Source of the DNA: Microbacterium yannicii PS01
Lineage (GTDB): Bacteria > Actinomycetota > Actinomycetes > Actinomycetales > Microbacteriaceae
NCBI RefSeq assembly: GCF_000304335.1
Contig: NZ_CAJF01000008.1
Location: 86,796-150,795, forward strand
Length of the DNA stretch: 64,000 nucleotides
Direction of reading: 5' to 3'
A program made the position numbers and the translations under genes. Under the pieces are notes generated by a model. The model saw only the letters and a list, made by a program, of their open reading frames with translations. It searched no databases and was not told the DNA's origin. Positions 1-7,982 of this stretch are shown here, in pieces. Numbering within the stretch: the first letter of the stretch is position 1; each line of letters starts with the position of its first letter.

Positions 1-279
1 GAGCTGGCCGAGCCGTTCGCCATCACGATGCAGGCCGTCTCCCGGCACATCCGTGTACTCGAAGACGCCGGACTGGTGACCCGCTCGCGCGATGCGCAGC
101 GGCGCCCGGTGCACCTCGACGCCGCCGCGCTCGAACAGCTCACTGCCTGGATCGACCGGTACCGCCTCGAGGCCGAGCGCGCGTACCGCCGGCTCGACGG
201 CGTGCTCGCGGCCGCGGCATCCCTCCCCGACAAGACCCCTCGCAACACCCACCCCCGCACGAAGGAGAAGGAATCATGA
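1..279 (+). CDS. ArsR-family transcriptional regulator (5' end cut by window)
   Basis: The reading frame is open from base 1, so the start lies outside the window. The visible 92 residues include the recognition-helix part of a winged helix (ITMQAVSRHIRVLEDAGLV) followed by the wing (TRSRDAQRRPVHL) and a C-terminal helix, typical of ArsR repressors. Its TGA overlaps the ATG of the next gene (ATGA at 276), so the two are translationally coupled. ArsR plus SRPBCC (AHSA1) pairs are a common actinobacterial arrangement, in which the regulator controls its partner. No metal-binding cysteines are visible in this part. Confidence 0.85.
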   Translation, partial: ELAEPFAITMQAVSRHIRVLEDAGLVTRSRDAQRRPVHLDAAALEQLTAWIDRYRLEAERAYRRLDGVLAAAASLPDKTPRNTHPRTKEKES

Positions 280-755
280 GCAACCCGCTGGTCATCGACG
301 CCGTCCCGGGGACGACGTACGCCGACATCACGCGCGAGTTCGATGCCCCGGTCGAGGCGCTGTTCCGCGCCCACGCCGATCCCGAGCTGTACGTCCAGTG
401 GATCGGGCCGAACGAGGAGACCACCGTCGTCACCCACTGGGACTTCCGCAGCGGCGGCGGCTACCGCTTCGAGCAGACCGACTCGGACGGCAGCGTCTAC
501 GCGTTCCGCGGCGTGTTCCACACCGTCCGCGAGAACGAGCTGATCGTCCAGACCTTCGAGTTCGAGGGCTGGCCGGACGAAGTGAGCATGGACACGATCC
601 GCTTCGAAGCGCTCGAGGGCGGACGCTCCCGGCTCGTCGATCGCAGCGTGTTCCCCAGCCCCGAGGTGCTCGAGAACATGGTCGCATCGGGCATGGAGCG
701 CGGCATGCGCGAGGGGTACGAGAAGCTCGACGCACTGCTCGCCGGGGAGGGCTGA
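276..755 (+). CDS. SRPBCC (AHSA1/START-like) domain protein
   Basis: A 159-residue single-domain protein. The N-terminal strand and helix (ITREFDAPVEALFRAHADPE) and the W-x-G motif (VQWIGPN) are typical of the Aha1-C/SRPBCC fold, a deep hydrophobic ligand pocket. The ligand is unknown. An AAGGAGAAGG ribosome site lies before the start at 276, which overlaps the ArsR stop by four bases. The next gene starts three bases after its stop, so ArsR, SRPBCC and the DHFR-like protein form one operon. Family members rarely have known functions; none is claimed. Confidence 0.85.
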   Translation: MSNPLVIDAVPGTTYADITREFDAPVEALFRAHADPELYVQWIGPNEETTVVTHWDFRSGGGYRFEQTDSDGSVYAFRGVFHTVRENELIVQTFEFEGWPDEVSMDTIRFEALEGGRSRLVDRSVFPSPEVLENMVASGMERGMREGYEKLDALLAGEG

Positions 756-758
756 GCC

Positions 759-1355
759 ATGGGCAAGGTCGTGGTGGCGGCTTCCGCCTCCCTCGACGGG
801 TTCGTCGCCGACACCGTCGACGATCCGGGCCCGCTCTTCGACTGGTATCAGGCCGGCGACGTCGAAGTGACCAATGCCGGCGACCTCCCGCCCTTCCACC
901 TCACCGAGGCCAGCGCCGAATACTGGCGCGGCTGGACTGGAGCGCTGGGGTGCCTGGTCGTCGGCCGGCATCTGTTCGACATCACCGACGGCTGGCGCGG
1001 CGTGCATCCGCTCGGCGTGCCGTTCGTCGTCGTGACCCACGAGCCTCCCACCGACTGGTCGTACGCCCACACGGGCAACGCCCATTTCGTGACGGAGGGT
1101 GTGGAGGCGGCCGTCGCGAAGGCGCAGCAGCTCGCCGGTGACAGGACCGTCGGGGTCGCCGCCGGGATCCTGGCGGGTCAGGCGCTCGCCGCAGGACTCG
1201 TCGACGAGGTCGCCATCGATCTCGTGCCCGTCGTGCTCGGCGAGGGTCACCCCTACTTCGCCGGCATCGATCCCGCAGCAGTGGCACTCGGCGACCCGAC
1301 CGTCGTGATTCCCAGCACGCGGGTGACGCACATGGTGTTCCCGGTCGTGAAGTGA
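759..1355 (+). CDS. Dihydrofolate reductase family (RibD C-terminal-like) protein
   Basis: 198 residues. The N-terminus KVVVAASASLDGFVAD is the hallmark of the RibD C-terminal/DHFR-like fold, and AAGILAGQALAAGLVDEVAI followed by DLVPVVLGEG matches the conserved second half. Members bind NADPH; the substrate of this branch is not known. GGAGGG lies eight bases before the ATG. It is the third gene of the ArsR operon. An intact paralogue is at 36140-36679 and a possible remnant at 25570-25698. Confidence 0.85.
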   Translation: MGKVVVAASASLDGFVADTVDDPGPLFDWYQAGDVEVTNAGDLPPFHLTEASAEYWRGWTGALGCLVVGRHLFDITDGWRGVHPLGVPFVVVTHEPPTDWSYAHTGNAHFVTEGVEAAVAKAQQLAGDRTVGVAAGILAGQALAAGLVDEVAIDLVPVVLGEGHPYFAGIDPAAVALGDPTVVIPSTRVTHMVFPVVK

Positions 1356-1377
1356 TCGTCCGGCGGCGGCTCGTGGG

Positions 1378-1404
1378 CGCGGGGTCGGGACCTCTGATCC
1401 CGCG
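1378..1404 (+). terminator. Hairpin after the ArsR-SRPBCC-DHFR operon
   Basis: CGCGGG at 1378-1383 pairs with CCCGCG at 1399-1404; the intervening gtc/gat bases lengthen the stem only partly. There is no T run, so this is a weak terminator call based on the stem and its position after the operon. Confidence 0.35.
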
Positions 1405-1465
1405 TGTTGCCGTCGGCGTATCGAGCAGAGCCTCCGGTCTTGTGGCCACTGTCGCCGTACCCCGC

Positions 1466-1471
1466 TAGCGT
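1466..1471 (+). promoter_or_regulatory. -10 element of a leaderless promoter for the LigD polymerase
   Basis: TAGCGT lies exactly six bases before the ATG at 1478, so transcription should begin at or next to the start codon. No Shine-Dalgarno sequence is present in the interval. Confidence 0.5.
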
Positions 1472-1477
1472 CGGACC

Positions 1478-2518
1478 ATGGCGTCGGAGCGCATCACCCT
1501 GACCGTGCCCGGTCCGGACGGAGACCGCGAGATCGGGCTGTCGAGCCCGAACCGCGTGATCTGGCCCGAACTCGGGATCACCAAGCACGAGCTGGCCGAG
1601 TACCTCATGGCTGTCAGCACGCCTTTCGTCGGGGCGAACGGTGACCGGCCGGTGTCGCTCGAGCGATTCCCCGATGGTGTCGAGGGCGAGAAGTTCTACT
1701 CCAAGAACCCGCCCAAGGGTGCACCGTCGTTCGTCGAGGCCCGGACCGTCACCTACAACAGCGGGCGACGGCATCCGCAGATCATCCTCACCGAGATCGC
1801 GACCGCGGTGTGGGCCGTCCAGATGAACACCATCGTGTTCCACCCGTGGGCGTCCCTGACGGCGAACACCGACAACCCCGTCGAGCTCCGCATCGACCTC
1901 GACCCGCAGCCGGGGACCGATTTCGCGGATGCCGCAGCCGTCGCGCCGGCATTGCGCGAGGTCCTCGCCGAGGCGGGGCTGACGGCGTTCCTCAAGACGA
2001 GCGGCAATCGCGGCATCCATGTGTTCTGCCCGATCGAGCCGACGCACGAGTTCCTCGACGTGCGGCACGCCGTGATCGCCGCCGGTCGCGAGCTCGAGCG
2101 GCGCCTGCCCGACAAGGTCACCATGAACTGGTGGAAGGAGGAGCGCGGCGAGCGCATCTTCATCGACTTCAACCAGGCCAACCGCGACCGCACGATGGCG
2201 GGCGCCTACAGCCCACGCGCGCTGCCGGGTGCGACCGTGTCGACACCGGTCACCTGGGATGAGCTCGAGGCCGGGGTCGATCCCGCCGCCTTGACGGTCC
2301 GCACGGTGCCACAGCGCCTCGCCGACGTCGGCGACCCGTGGGCCGACCTGCTCGGTGCGCCTGGCCGCATCGACACGCTTCTGGAGTGGTGGCAGCGCGA
2401 CCTCAATGACGGTCTCGGCGAGCTGCCCTTCCCTCCCGACTTCCCGAAGATGCCGGGCGAGCCGCCGCGCGTGCAGCCGAGCCGGATCAACCCGGAGAAC
2501 TGGCCCAAAGAGAGTTAG
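1478..2518 (+). CDS. ligD: LigD-type DNA polymerase domain protein (archaeo-eukaryotic primase superfamily)
   Basis: 346 residues, the size of a stand-alone LigD polymerase (PolDom). The catalytic Asp pair RIDLDP (D140, D142) and the nucleotide-binding KTSGNRGIHVF block (K173) are present, as is FIDFNQANRDRTMAGAYSPR near the C-terminus. Family members add ribo- or deoxynucleotides at breaks during non-homologous end joining. The ligase half is a separate gene on the other strand (3729-4778); no Ku gene is visible. The start is supported by a leaderless -10 hexamer. Its stop overlaps by four bases the stop of the convergent lipoprotein gene. Confidence 0.9.
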   Translation: MASERITLTVPGPDGDREIGLSSPNRVIWPELGITKHELAEYLMAVSTPFVGANGDRPVSLERFPDGVEGEKFYSKNPPKGAPSFVEARTVTYNSGRRHPQIILTEIATAVWAVQMNTIVFHPWASLTANTDNPVELRIDLDPQPGTDFADAAAVAPALREVLAEAGLTAFLKTSGNRGIHVFCPIEPTHEFLDVRHAVIAAGRELERRLPDKVTMNWWKEERGERIFIDFNQANRDRTMAGAYSPRALPGATVSTPVTWDELEAGVDPAALTVRTVPQRLADVGDPWADLLGAPGRIDTLLEWWQRDLNDGLGELPFPPDFPKMPGEPPRVQPSRINPENWPKES

Positions 2519-3639
2519 CCGGCAGGCAGCTCGTTCACCAGGGCCATGGCCAGGGCGAGCACCGACACCGTCATGACGCCCCAGCTTCCCCGCGGGTCGT
2601 CGGAGGCGATCTCGGAGGCGATCACGACGACGGCGTCCTTCTCCGGGTGGACGACGATCACGGTGCCGCCGGTGCCACGGGTGAGGAAGATCCCCGCCTC
2701 GTCGTTGACGCCCCATCCGTAGCCGACGAACGGCGAGATGGCGCTGCGGGTCTCGACGATCGGCCAGGTGGCCTGGCTCACCCACTCGGCCGAGACGACC
2801 GGCTGGTCGTTCCAGTGGCCGTCGTCGAGGAACAGCTGGCCCAGCCGCAGCAGGTCGGTGGGACGCAGCCGCAGCGAGTCACCGCCGATGTTGACGCCGC
2901 TCGGGTCGGCGGGCCACGCGATCGGCGCATTCTCGTACTCCCGCAGGAGGTCGCCGAGATCCGCGTCGACGTCGGGCGGCAGCGACTTCTGCCACGCGCC
3001 TTCCGTGTCGATTCCGATGGGATCGAAGAGCTTCTGCCTCGCATACGTCAACGGCGACATGCCTGTCGACTCCGCGACGACGCCGGCCAGCACGTGCGCG
3101 CCTTCGTCCGAGACGCCGTACTCGTCGCCCGGACCCCGCGCAGCCCGATCCTCGAGGACGGCTCCGACCCAGTCGGTCTTCTCGTCGAAGTCGACCGTCT
3201 CGCCGCGAGCCGGGAAGTTGGCGGTATGGGTCATAAGCTCGTGCAGGGTCAGGCTCTCGGTCTCGGGCGTCAGCACGTCGCGATGGGCGGGAAGCGCCTC
3301 GTCGAGCGTGACGTCGACTCCCTCGATGAGTCCCTCGTCGATCGCGATCCCGACCAGGGTCGACGTGACGGTCGCCGTGATCTCGCGGACGTCCCACGCC
3401 TCGTCAGCCGCCGCGTCGCGGTACTCCTCGAAGACGAGGTCGCCGTGCTGCGACACCAGGATCGCGCGCACCGCCTCCTCGCCCTGCACGACGGCGAAGA
3501 CCTTCTCGAGTTCGGCGTCGATCAGCTCGGAGGGTCCGGGAGCCGGCGTCCCGACGCACGCCGTCACCGCGCAGGCGCAGGCGACGGCCATGCCCGCTCC
3601 CGCGATCCGCAGGAGGATGCGACGGTCGAGGCGCGCCAT
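2515..3639 (-). CDS. Beta-lactamase-fold (serine hydrolase family) lipoprotein lacking catalytic residues
   Basis: 374 residues. The N-terminus RRILLRIAGAGMAVACACAV ends in a lipobox (VTAC, Cys28), so it is probably anchored outside the membrane. The body follows class C beta-lactamase/esterase layout, with LTLHELMTHTANFP and the C-terminal GTGGTVIVVHPE strand. At the position where relatives have S-x-x-K, the sequence reads E86-I-T-A89, directly before the conserved TVTSTLVGIAIDEG. The usual Y-S-N is replaced by V-S-D in GVSDEGAH. Both catalytic elements are therefore missing, suggesting a binding or structural role. It lies between two NHEJ-type genes and is convergent with the polymerase. 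Confidence 0.85.
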   Translation of the reverse strand: MARLDRRILLRIAGAGMAVACACAVTACVGTPAPGPSELIDAELEKVFAVVQGEEAVRAILVSQHGDLVFEEYRDAAADEAWDVREITATVTSTLVGIAIDEGLIEGVDVTLDEALPAHRDVLTPETESLTLHELMTHTANFPARGETVDFDEKTDWVGAVLEDRAARGPGDEYGVSDEGAHVLAGVVAESTGMSPLTYARQKLFDPIGIDTEGAWQKSLPPDVDADLGDLLREYENAPIAWPADPSGVNIGGDSLRLRPTDLLRLGQLFLDDGHWNDQPVVSAEWVSQATWPIVETRSAISPFVGYGWGVNDEAGIFLTRGTGGTVIVVHPEKDAVVVIASEIASDDPRGSWGVMTVSVLALAMALVNELPAG

Positions 3640-3728
3640 GTGGAGCCTCCGTCAACGCTGACCCTGTGGCGGCACGGTACACCCCCGCGGCCCGCGCGGC
3701 CAGGGGGCAGCGAGAGCCGCGACTCAGC

Positions 3729-4778
3729 TCACGTCACGAGGACATCGGCGAGGTCGTACGCCGCGACGACCTCGAGCTGCTCGTACGTGCACGAGCTCGG
3801 ATCGCGGTCGGGCCGCCAGCGCTCGAACTGCACCGTGTGACGGAAGCGCCAGCCCTCGAGCTGGTCGTACCGCACCTCGAGCACGCGCTCGGGCCGCAGC
3901 CGGACGAACGACGAGTCGGCGCGGCCGGCCTGGAAACGCGACTTCTCACCCTCGCCGCGCAACGCCGTGCCGTCCTCGTCGCGCTCGACGAGCGGCGCGA
4001 GCTCGTCGATGAGCTCCAGGCGCCGCGCATTGCTCCAGGCCGCGACACCGCCGACCGGGTACAGCGTGCCGTCTTCGCCGTAGAGCCCCACGAGCAGCGA
4101 TCCCACGCCCTGACCGGACTTGTGGATGCGGTAGCCGAGCGCGACGACGTCGGCGGTGCGCGCGTGCTTGATCTTGAACATGGTGCGCTTGCCGGGTGCG
4201 TAGGGCTGGTCCACCGGCTTGGCCACGACGCCGTCGAGCCCGGCGCCCTCGAACTCGGCGAGCCAGCGGCGCGCGAGGTCGGCGTCGTCGGTCGTGCGCG
4301 TGACATGCACCGGATCGGGGACGTCGCGCAAGAGGTCGACGAGCGCTGCGCGGCGCTCGGCGAACGGCGCGGACTGCAGATCGCGGTCGCCGACAGCCAG
4401 CAGATCGAAGGCGATGAACATCGCCGGGGTGGTCTCGGCGAGCATGTTGACGCGGGACGCCGCGGGGTGGATGCGCTGCGACAGCGACTCCCAGTCGAGC
4501 CGCCGCCGGCCGTCGCGGTCGACCGGGACCACGATCTCGCCGTCGAGCAGGCACGGCTCGGGAAGAAGGCGTGCGAACGCGTCGACGAGCTCGGGGAAGT
4601 AGCGCGTGAGCGGCTTCGCGCCGCGCGAGCCGATCTCGACGTTCTCGCCGTCCCACGAGATCAGTGCGCGGAAGCCGTCCCACTTCGGCTCGTAGCTCAG
4701 CCCGCCCGGGGCTTTCGCCGCATCGGGGACGTCCGGCACGGACTTCGCGAGCATCGGCGCGGGGATGTCGTACGGCAT
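3729..4778 (-). CDS. ATP-dependent DNA ligase (LigD ligase-domain type)
   Basis: 349 residues: nucleotidyltransferase domain then OB fold. The adenylated lysine is in EPKWDGFRAL (K32), followed by SRGAKPLTRYFPE and DGEIVV, and the C-terminal RFQAGRADSSFVRLRPERVL region. This is the size of a stand-alone LigD ligase module. I chose the ATG at 4778 because AGGA lies about eight bases upstream; an in-frame ATG at 4787 would add three residues but has poor spacing. The frame stays open far upstream through a tandem repeat, which is not thought to be translated. It probably works with the polymerase at 1478-2518. Confidence 0.88.
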   Translation of the reverse strand: MPYDIPAPMLAKSVPDVPDAAKAPGGLSYEPKWDGFRALISWDGENVEIGSRGAKPLTRYFPELVDAFARLLPEPCLLDGEIVVPVDRDGRRRLDWESLSQRIHPAASRVNMLAETTPAMFIAFDLLAVGDRDLQSAPFAERRAALVDLLRDVPDPVHVTRTTDDADLARRWLAEFEGAGLDGVVAKPVDQPYAPGKRTMFKIKHARTADVVALGYRIHKSGQGVGSLLVGLYGEDGTLYPVGGVAAWSNARRLELIDELAPLVERDEDGTALRGEGEKSRFQAGRADSSFVRLRPERVLEVRYDQLEGWRFRHTVQFERWRPDRDPSSCTYEQLEVVAAYDLADVLVT

Positions 4779-4916
4779 GGGGTCCATCCTGCCGTGGGCC
4801 GTCGACACCGTACAGCCCGGCCAAGGGCGAACCGGTGCTGTCCGGGTTCGGCGGGTTCGCGGCATCCGGAAGCTGCGAACCCCGGACCCTAGCAACCGGT
4901 GCTCGCCGCGCGGTGA

Positions 4917-5168
4917 GTTCGCGGGGCAGTTCGGGCGGGCATGGCGGGTCGGATGCCACGGCATCTGCCCTTCGAGCGTCCGGGGAAGCGTCTGCCGTGC
5001 GTTCGCGGGGCAGTTCGGGCGGGCATGGCGGGTCGGATGCCACGGCATCTGCCCTTCGAGCGTCCGGGGAAGCGTCTGCCGTGCGTTCGCGGGGCAGTTG
5101 GATTGGGTATGGCGGGTCGGATGCCGCGCCACCTGCCCCTCGAACGCCTGGGGAGACGCGCCGACGAG
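4917..5168. repeat. Three tandem copies of an 84-bp repeat in the 394-bp spacer 4779-5172
   Basis: Copies begin at 4917, 5001 and 5085, each starting gttcgcggggcagtt. The first two are virtually identical; the third diverges after about 15 bases (tggattgggt in place of cgggcgggc) and again at its end. Each of the first two contains the near-palindrome GATGCC-ac-GGCATC (4952-4965, 5036-5049). The period is a multiple of three, so frames stay open on both strands, but no ribosome site or family resemblance supports a protein. The rest of the spacer (4779-4916) shows nothing recognisable except the ligase leader. Confidence 0.85.
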
Positions 5169-5172
5169 CGCG

Positions 5173-6327
5173 CTACGCCTCGATCGGGTGCTTGGGCCGC
5201 GCCCAGCGGGCGGGCATGTCGGGGCCGTCCCACACCTGGACCGCACCCCACGCCGCCGCGGCGATCGGCACCGCGAGGACCGCGCCGACGATGCCGCCGA
5301 GGACGGTGCCGACGGTCAGGGCGACCAGGATGACGAAGGCGTGCAGCTTCATCGAGCGGCCCATGAGGACGGGCTGGAGGAAGTTGCCCTCGAGCTGGTT
5401 CACGAGCACGACGACGCCGACGACGATCAGCGCGATGAGCGGCCCGTTGGCGACCAGCGCCACGAGCGCCGCGATGATGCCGGCCACCGTGGCGCCCACG
5501 ATCGGGATGAAGGCGAGCAGGAAGACGAGCACCGCCAGGGGGATCGCGAGCGGGACCTGCAGGATGAGCAGGCCGATGAGGATGCCGACCGCGTCGACGA
5601 ACGCGACGGTGGCCGTGCCGCGCACGTACGAGCCCAGGACGCCCACGGTCTTGTCGCCGATGCGGCGGGCGCGGACGTAGTTGCCGCCGCGGAAGGGACG
5701 CAGCAGGAACTCCCACATCTGCGGCCCGTCCTTGAGGAAGAAGAAGAGGATCGTGACCATCAGCACGAAGCCGGTCACGAAGTTCGCGACGGCGCCGACG
5801 CCGGCCAGCGCTCCCGAGCCGAACTGCGCGCTCGTGACGAAGTCGGTGGCGGTGGCGACCCACTCGTCGATCTGATCGGGCCGGAGGAAATCGAACGGCA
5901 GCGTCTGGATCCAGGCCACCACGTCTTGGAAGCCCTGCTCGGCCTGCGAGTACAGCTCGTCCCACTGGTTGCGCACAGCCCACACGATGAGCCATCCGAG
6001 CAGGCCGAGGATCACGACGATCGCCAGCAGCGTGATGATGGTCGCGAGCACGGCGGGGACGCCGCGCCGCCTCATGAATCCCATCACCGGCGCGAACGCG
6101 CACGCCAGGATCAGCGCGATCACGAGCGGGATGGTCACGAGTGTCAGCTGCTGGATCGTGAAGATGACACCGGCGGCGACCGCGACGACGACGATGATCT
6201 GGATGGCGCGGATGCCGAGCTTGCCGAACCCGTCAGCCCACAGGCTCCAGGGCGCCCGCGTCGCGCGAGGCTCGACGTCGTGCGATTCGAGGCGCACGGT
6301 CTGCGGGTCGTTGCGGAACAGTCCCAT
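5173..6327 (-). CDS. AI-2E family transporter (PerM/TqsA-like membrane protein)
   Basis: 384 residues. The pattern is that of the AI-2E transporter family: two N-terminal membrane spans (about 30-75), a third starting with VLATIITLLAIVVILGLLGW, a periplasmic-type helical insert (about 105-160), then five hydrophobic segments including VPLAIPLAVLVFLLAFIPIV and the conserved NQLEGNFLQPVLMGRSMKLH. Substrates vary (autoinducer-2, ions) and are not inferable here. It starts with MGLFRNDPQT at 6327. It stands alone between the ligase, 394 bp downstream on the same strand, and an acyl-CoA dehydrogenase ending 62 bp upstream. Confidence 0.9.
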   Translation of the reverse strand: MGLFRNDPQTVRLESHDVEPRATRAPWSLWADGFGKLGIRAIQIIVVVAVAAGVIFTIQQLTLVTIPLVIALILACAFAPVMGFMRRRGVPAVLATIITLLAIVVILGLLGWLIVWAVRNQWDELYSQAEQGFQDVVAWIQTLPFDFLRPDQIDEWVATATDFVTSAQFGSGALAGVGAVANFVTGFVLMVTILFFFLKDGPQMWEFLLRPFRGGNYVRARRIGDKTVGVLGSYVRGTATVAFVDAVGILIGLLILQVPLAIPLAVLVFLLAFIPIVGATVAGIIAALVALVANGPLIALIVVGVVVLVNQLEGNFLQPVLMGRSMKLHAFVILVALTVGTVLGGIVGAVLAVPIAAAAWGAVQVWDGPDMPARWARPKHPIEA

Positions 6328-6389
6328 GAGCCGAGGCTAGAGCGGGCTGTTCGGATCCCCTGCAGGCTTGCCGCGGGGGCTTGCAACCG

Positions 6390-7640
6390 CTAGGCGAAGG
6401 CGCTCATCCCCGTGATGTCGCGGCCGATGAGCAGTGCTTGCACGCTCTCGGTGCCCTCGTAGGTGTGGATCGCCTCGATGTCGGCCATGTGCTGCATGAC
6501 GCCGTTCTCGAGCAGGATGCCGTTGCCGCCGAGCATGTCGCGCGCGACGGCGGCGACGCGGCGAGCGGCACGGGTGTTGTGGTACTTCGCGAGCGAGGCC
6601 TGCGTCGGACGCAGCTCGCCGCGCGTCTCGAGGTCGGCCATCCAGCGGCAGTACAGCTGCATCGCGGTGAGCTCGTCGAGCATCTGCGCGAGGCGCTCCT
6701 GCACCATCTGGAACCTGGCCAGCGGCTTGCCGAACTGGATGCGCTGCTGCGAGTAGGCGAGTGCGGCCTCGTAGCAGGCGGTGGCGTGGCCGAGGGCCGA
6801 CCACGCGACACCCGAGCGCGTCGAGTACAGGACGGTCGAGGCATCCTTGAACGTCTTCGCGCCCGGCAGGACGGCGTCGAACGGCACGCGCACGCCGTCG
6901 AGCACGATGTGGGCCTGGTGGATGCCGCGGAGCGAGGCCTTGCCGGCGATCACGGTGCCGGTGTAGCCCGGGGTCTCCTGCTCGACGAGGAAGCAGCGGA
7001 CCGCCCCGTGGTGCGGGTCGTCCGGAGCATCGACGCGGGCCCATACGAACGTGATGCCGCCCGAAGCGCCGTTGCCGATCCACTTCTTGGCGCCGTCGAG
7101 CACCCAGTCGCCGGTCCCTGAGCCTGTCGAAGGGTCGCGACGGGCCACCGTCTCGAGCGAGACCGAGTCCGACCCGTGGTCGGGCTCGGTGAGGGCGAAG
7201 GATGCCGGAACCTCGCCGCGCGCGACGGGCTCGAGCCAGCGCTGCTGCTGTTCGTCGCTGCCGAAGAGCGCCAGCGTGCGCAAGGCGAGTCCGCCCTGGA
7301 CCGCTAGCACTGTGCCGAGGGATCCGTCTCCGCGCGAGATCTCCATGTTCACCAGGCCCGCGGCCAAGGGGGAGAGGCGCGTGAGAGCGGGGTGGTCGAT
7401 GCCGTCGGTGAAGAGGTCGAAATCGCCCATACGCATGGCGAGCTCGAGCGGGTAGTCCGCGGCATTCCACGCGTCCTGCATGCGCGTGCCGACCTCGTCG
7501 ATGTAGGACTGCGCACGCTCCCACGCGGCGCGGTCTGCCGCCGGGATGTCGGCGAACACCGCGTAGTAGTCGGTGCCGCGCCGCGTGGTGACGTCATAGC
7601 CCTCGACGCTCTGACCGGGGCGGGGCTGGAATGCGGTCAT
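6390..7640 (-). CDS. Acyl-CoA dehydrogenase (glutaryl-CoA dehydrogenase-like subgroup)
   Basis: 416 residues from the ATG at 7640, which has AAGGAG eight bases upstream. FAD-binding ACAD signatures are present: FALTEPDHGSDSVSLET, KKWIGNGASGG, and the C-terminal RDMLGGNGILLENGV followed by IEAIHTYEGTESVQALLIGR with the catalytic Glu in TYEGTE. This C-terminus resembles glutaryl-CoA dehydrogenase-like ACADs. A short stretch (RDPSTGSGTGDW) is coded by a REP-like element inserted in frame at 7113-7139. A -10-like TAGAAT and a half operator lie upstream. It probably oxidises an acyl-CoA in the adjacent catabolic island. Confidence 0.9.
   Translation of the reverse strand: MTAFQPRPGQSVEGYDVTTRRGTDYYAVFADIPAADRAAWERAQSYIDEVGTRMQDAWNAADYPLELAMRMGDFDLFTDGIDHPALTRLSPLAAGLVNMEISRGDGSLGTVLAVQGGLALRTLALFGSDEQQQRWLEPVARGEVPASFALTEPDHGSDSVSLETVARRDPSTGSGTGDWVLDGAKKWIGNGASGGITFVWARVDAPDDPHHGAVRCFLVEQETPGYTGTVIAGKASLRGIHQAHIVLDGVRVPFDAVLPGAKTFKDASTVLYSTRSGVAWSALGHATACYEAALAYSQQRIQFGKPLARFQMVQERLAQMLDELTAMQLYCRWMADLETRGELRPTQASLAKYHNTRAARRVAAVARDMLGGNGILLENGVMQHMADIEAIHTYEGTESVQALLIGRDITGMSAFA
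7113..7139. repeat. REP-like dispersed element inside a coding sequence
   Basis: ggtccctgagcctgtcgaag plus ggtcgcg is the reverse complement of a sequence matching 19 of 22 bases at 47401-47422. It codes for a Pro-Ser-Thr-Gly-Ser-Gly linker in the acyl-CoA dehydrogenase, in frame. Similar ccctgagcxtgtcgaaggg elements are widespread in actinobacterial genomes (general knowledge). Confidence 0.6.
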
Positions 7641-7676
7641 GGCGGGCTCCTTCGGACGCGAACGGGTGTTCTGCTC

Positions 7677-7708
7677 GATTCTAGTGGAACTCAATACCGC
7701 CCGACATA
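7677..7708 (-). promoter_or_regulatory. Promoter and half operator of the 7640 acyl-CoA dehydrogenase
   Basis: On the minus strand TAGAAT (7682-7677) is a good -10 about 37 bases before the ATG. Just upstream, GTCGGGCGGTATT shares the right half GGGCGGTAT of the 20-bp operator seen at 11304-11323, but the left half does not match. It may be a weak site of the same regulon. Confidence 0.4.
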
Positions 7709-7768
7709 GGACTGAGTCTCACCTGCCCGGCCGATTGTCCTTGGAGCGGAACCGAGGTGCCGAAGCGG

Positions 7769-7837
7769 CGGAGGAGATGTGCAGGGCTGGAGGGCGATTC
7801 CGGTCCGAACTCCCTCCCTTTGGGCACATCTCCTCCG
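7769..7837. repeat. 69-bp compound palindrome in the divergent spacer 7641-7982
   Basis: CGGAGGAGATGTGC (7769-7782) and its exact reverse complement (7824-7837) form 14-bp arms. Inside, GGAGGG (7789-7794) pairs with CCCTCC (7812-7817). The spacer separates two divergent genes, so a terminator role is not expected. It could be a REP/MITE-like unit or a regulatory cruciform. The remaining spacer holds the two promoters and the operator at 7947; no gene is supported there. Confidence 0.65.
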
Positions 7838-7946
7838 TTCCTGTCCTCGACAGGCGCCGAGGGGGTCGCGCGGGTGACGGACGCCACGGACGCCGCGGAC
7901 GCCGGATGGCGGTGACGGATGCCGCAGCCGGTCTGCTACGGTGGGG

Positions 7947-7966
7947 AAACCGACCAGCCGGTATGT
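7947..7966 (+). promoter_or_regulatory. TetR-type operator, copy 1 (SDR-TetR operon)
   Basis: AAACCGACCAGCCGGTATGT lies 16 bases before the ATG at 7983 and directly after an extended -10 (TGCTACGGT, 7934-7942), so a bound repressor would cover the transcription start. It agrees with copies at 11304, 20479 and 43595. The downstream operon encodes a TetR protein (8748), which suggests autoregulation. Confidence 0.65.
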
Positions 7967-7982
7967 CACGCAAGGAGGCGCC

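Noticed and set aside
4917..5168. CRISPR array
   Set aside because: The copies are contiguous with no variable spacers and an 84-bp unit; this is a plain tandem repeat.
3729..5246. A 505-residue DNA ligase starting at 5246
   Set aside because: The extra 156 residues are read through the tandem repeat and lack family similarity; the ATG at 4778 has the ribosome site.
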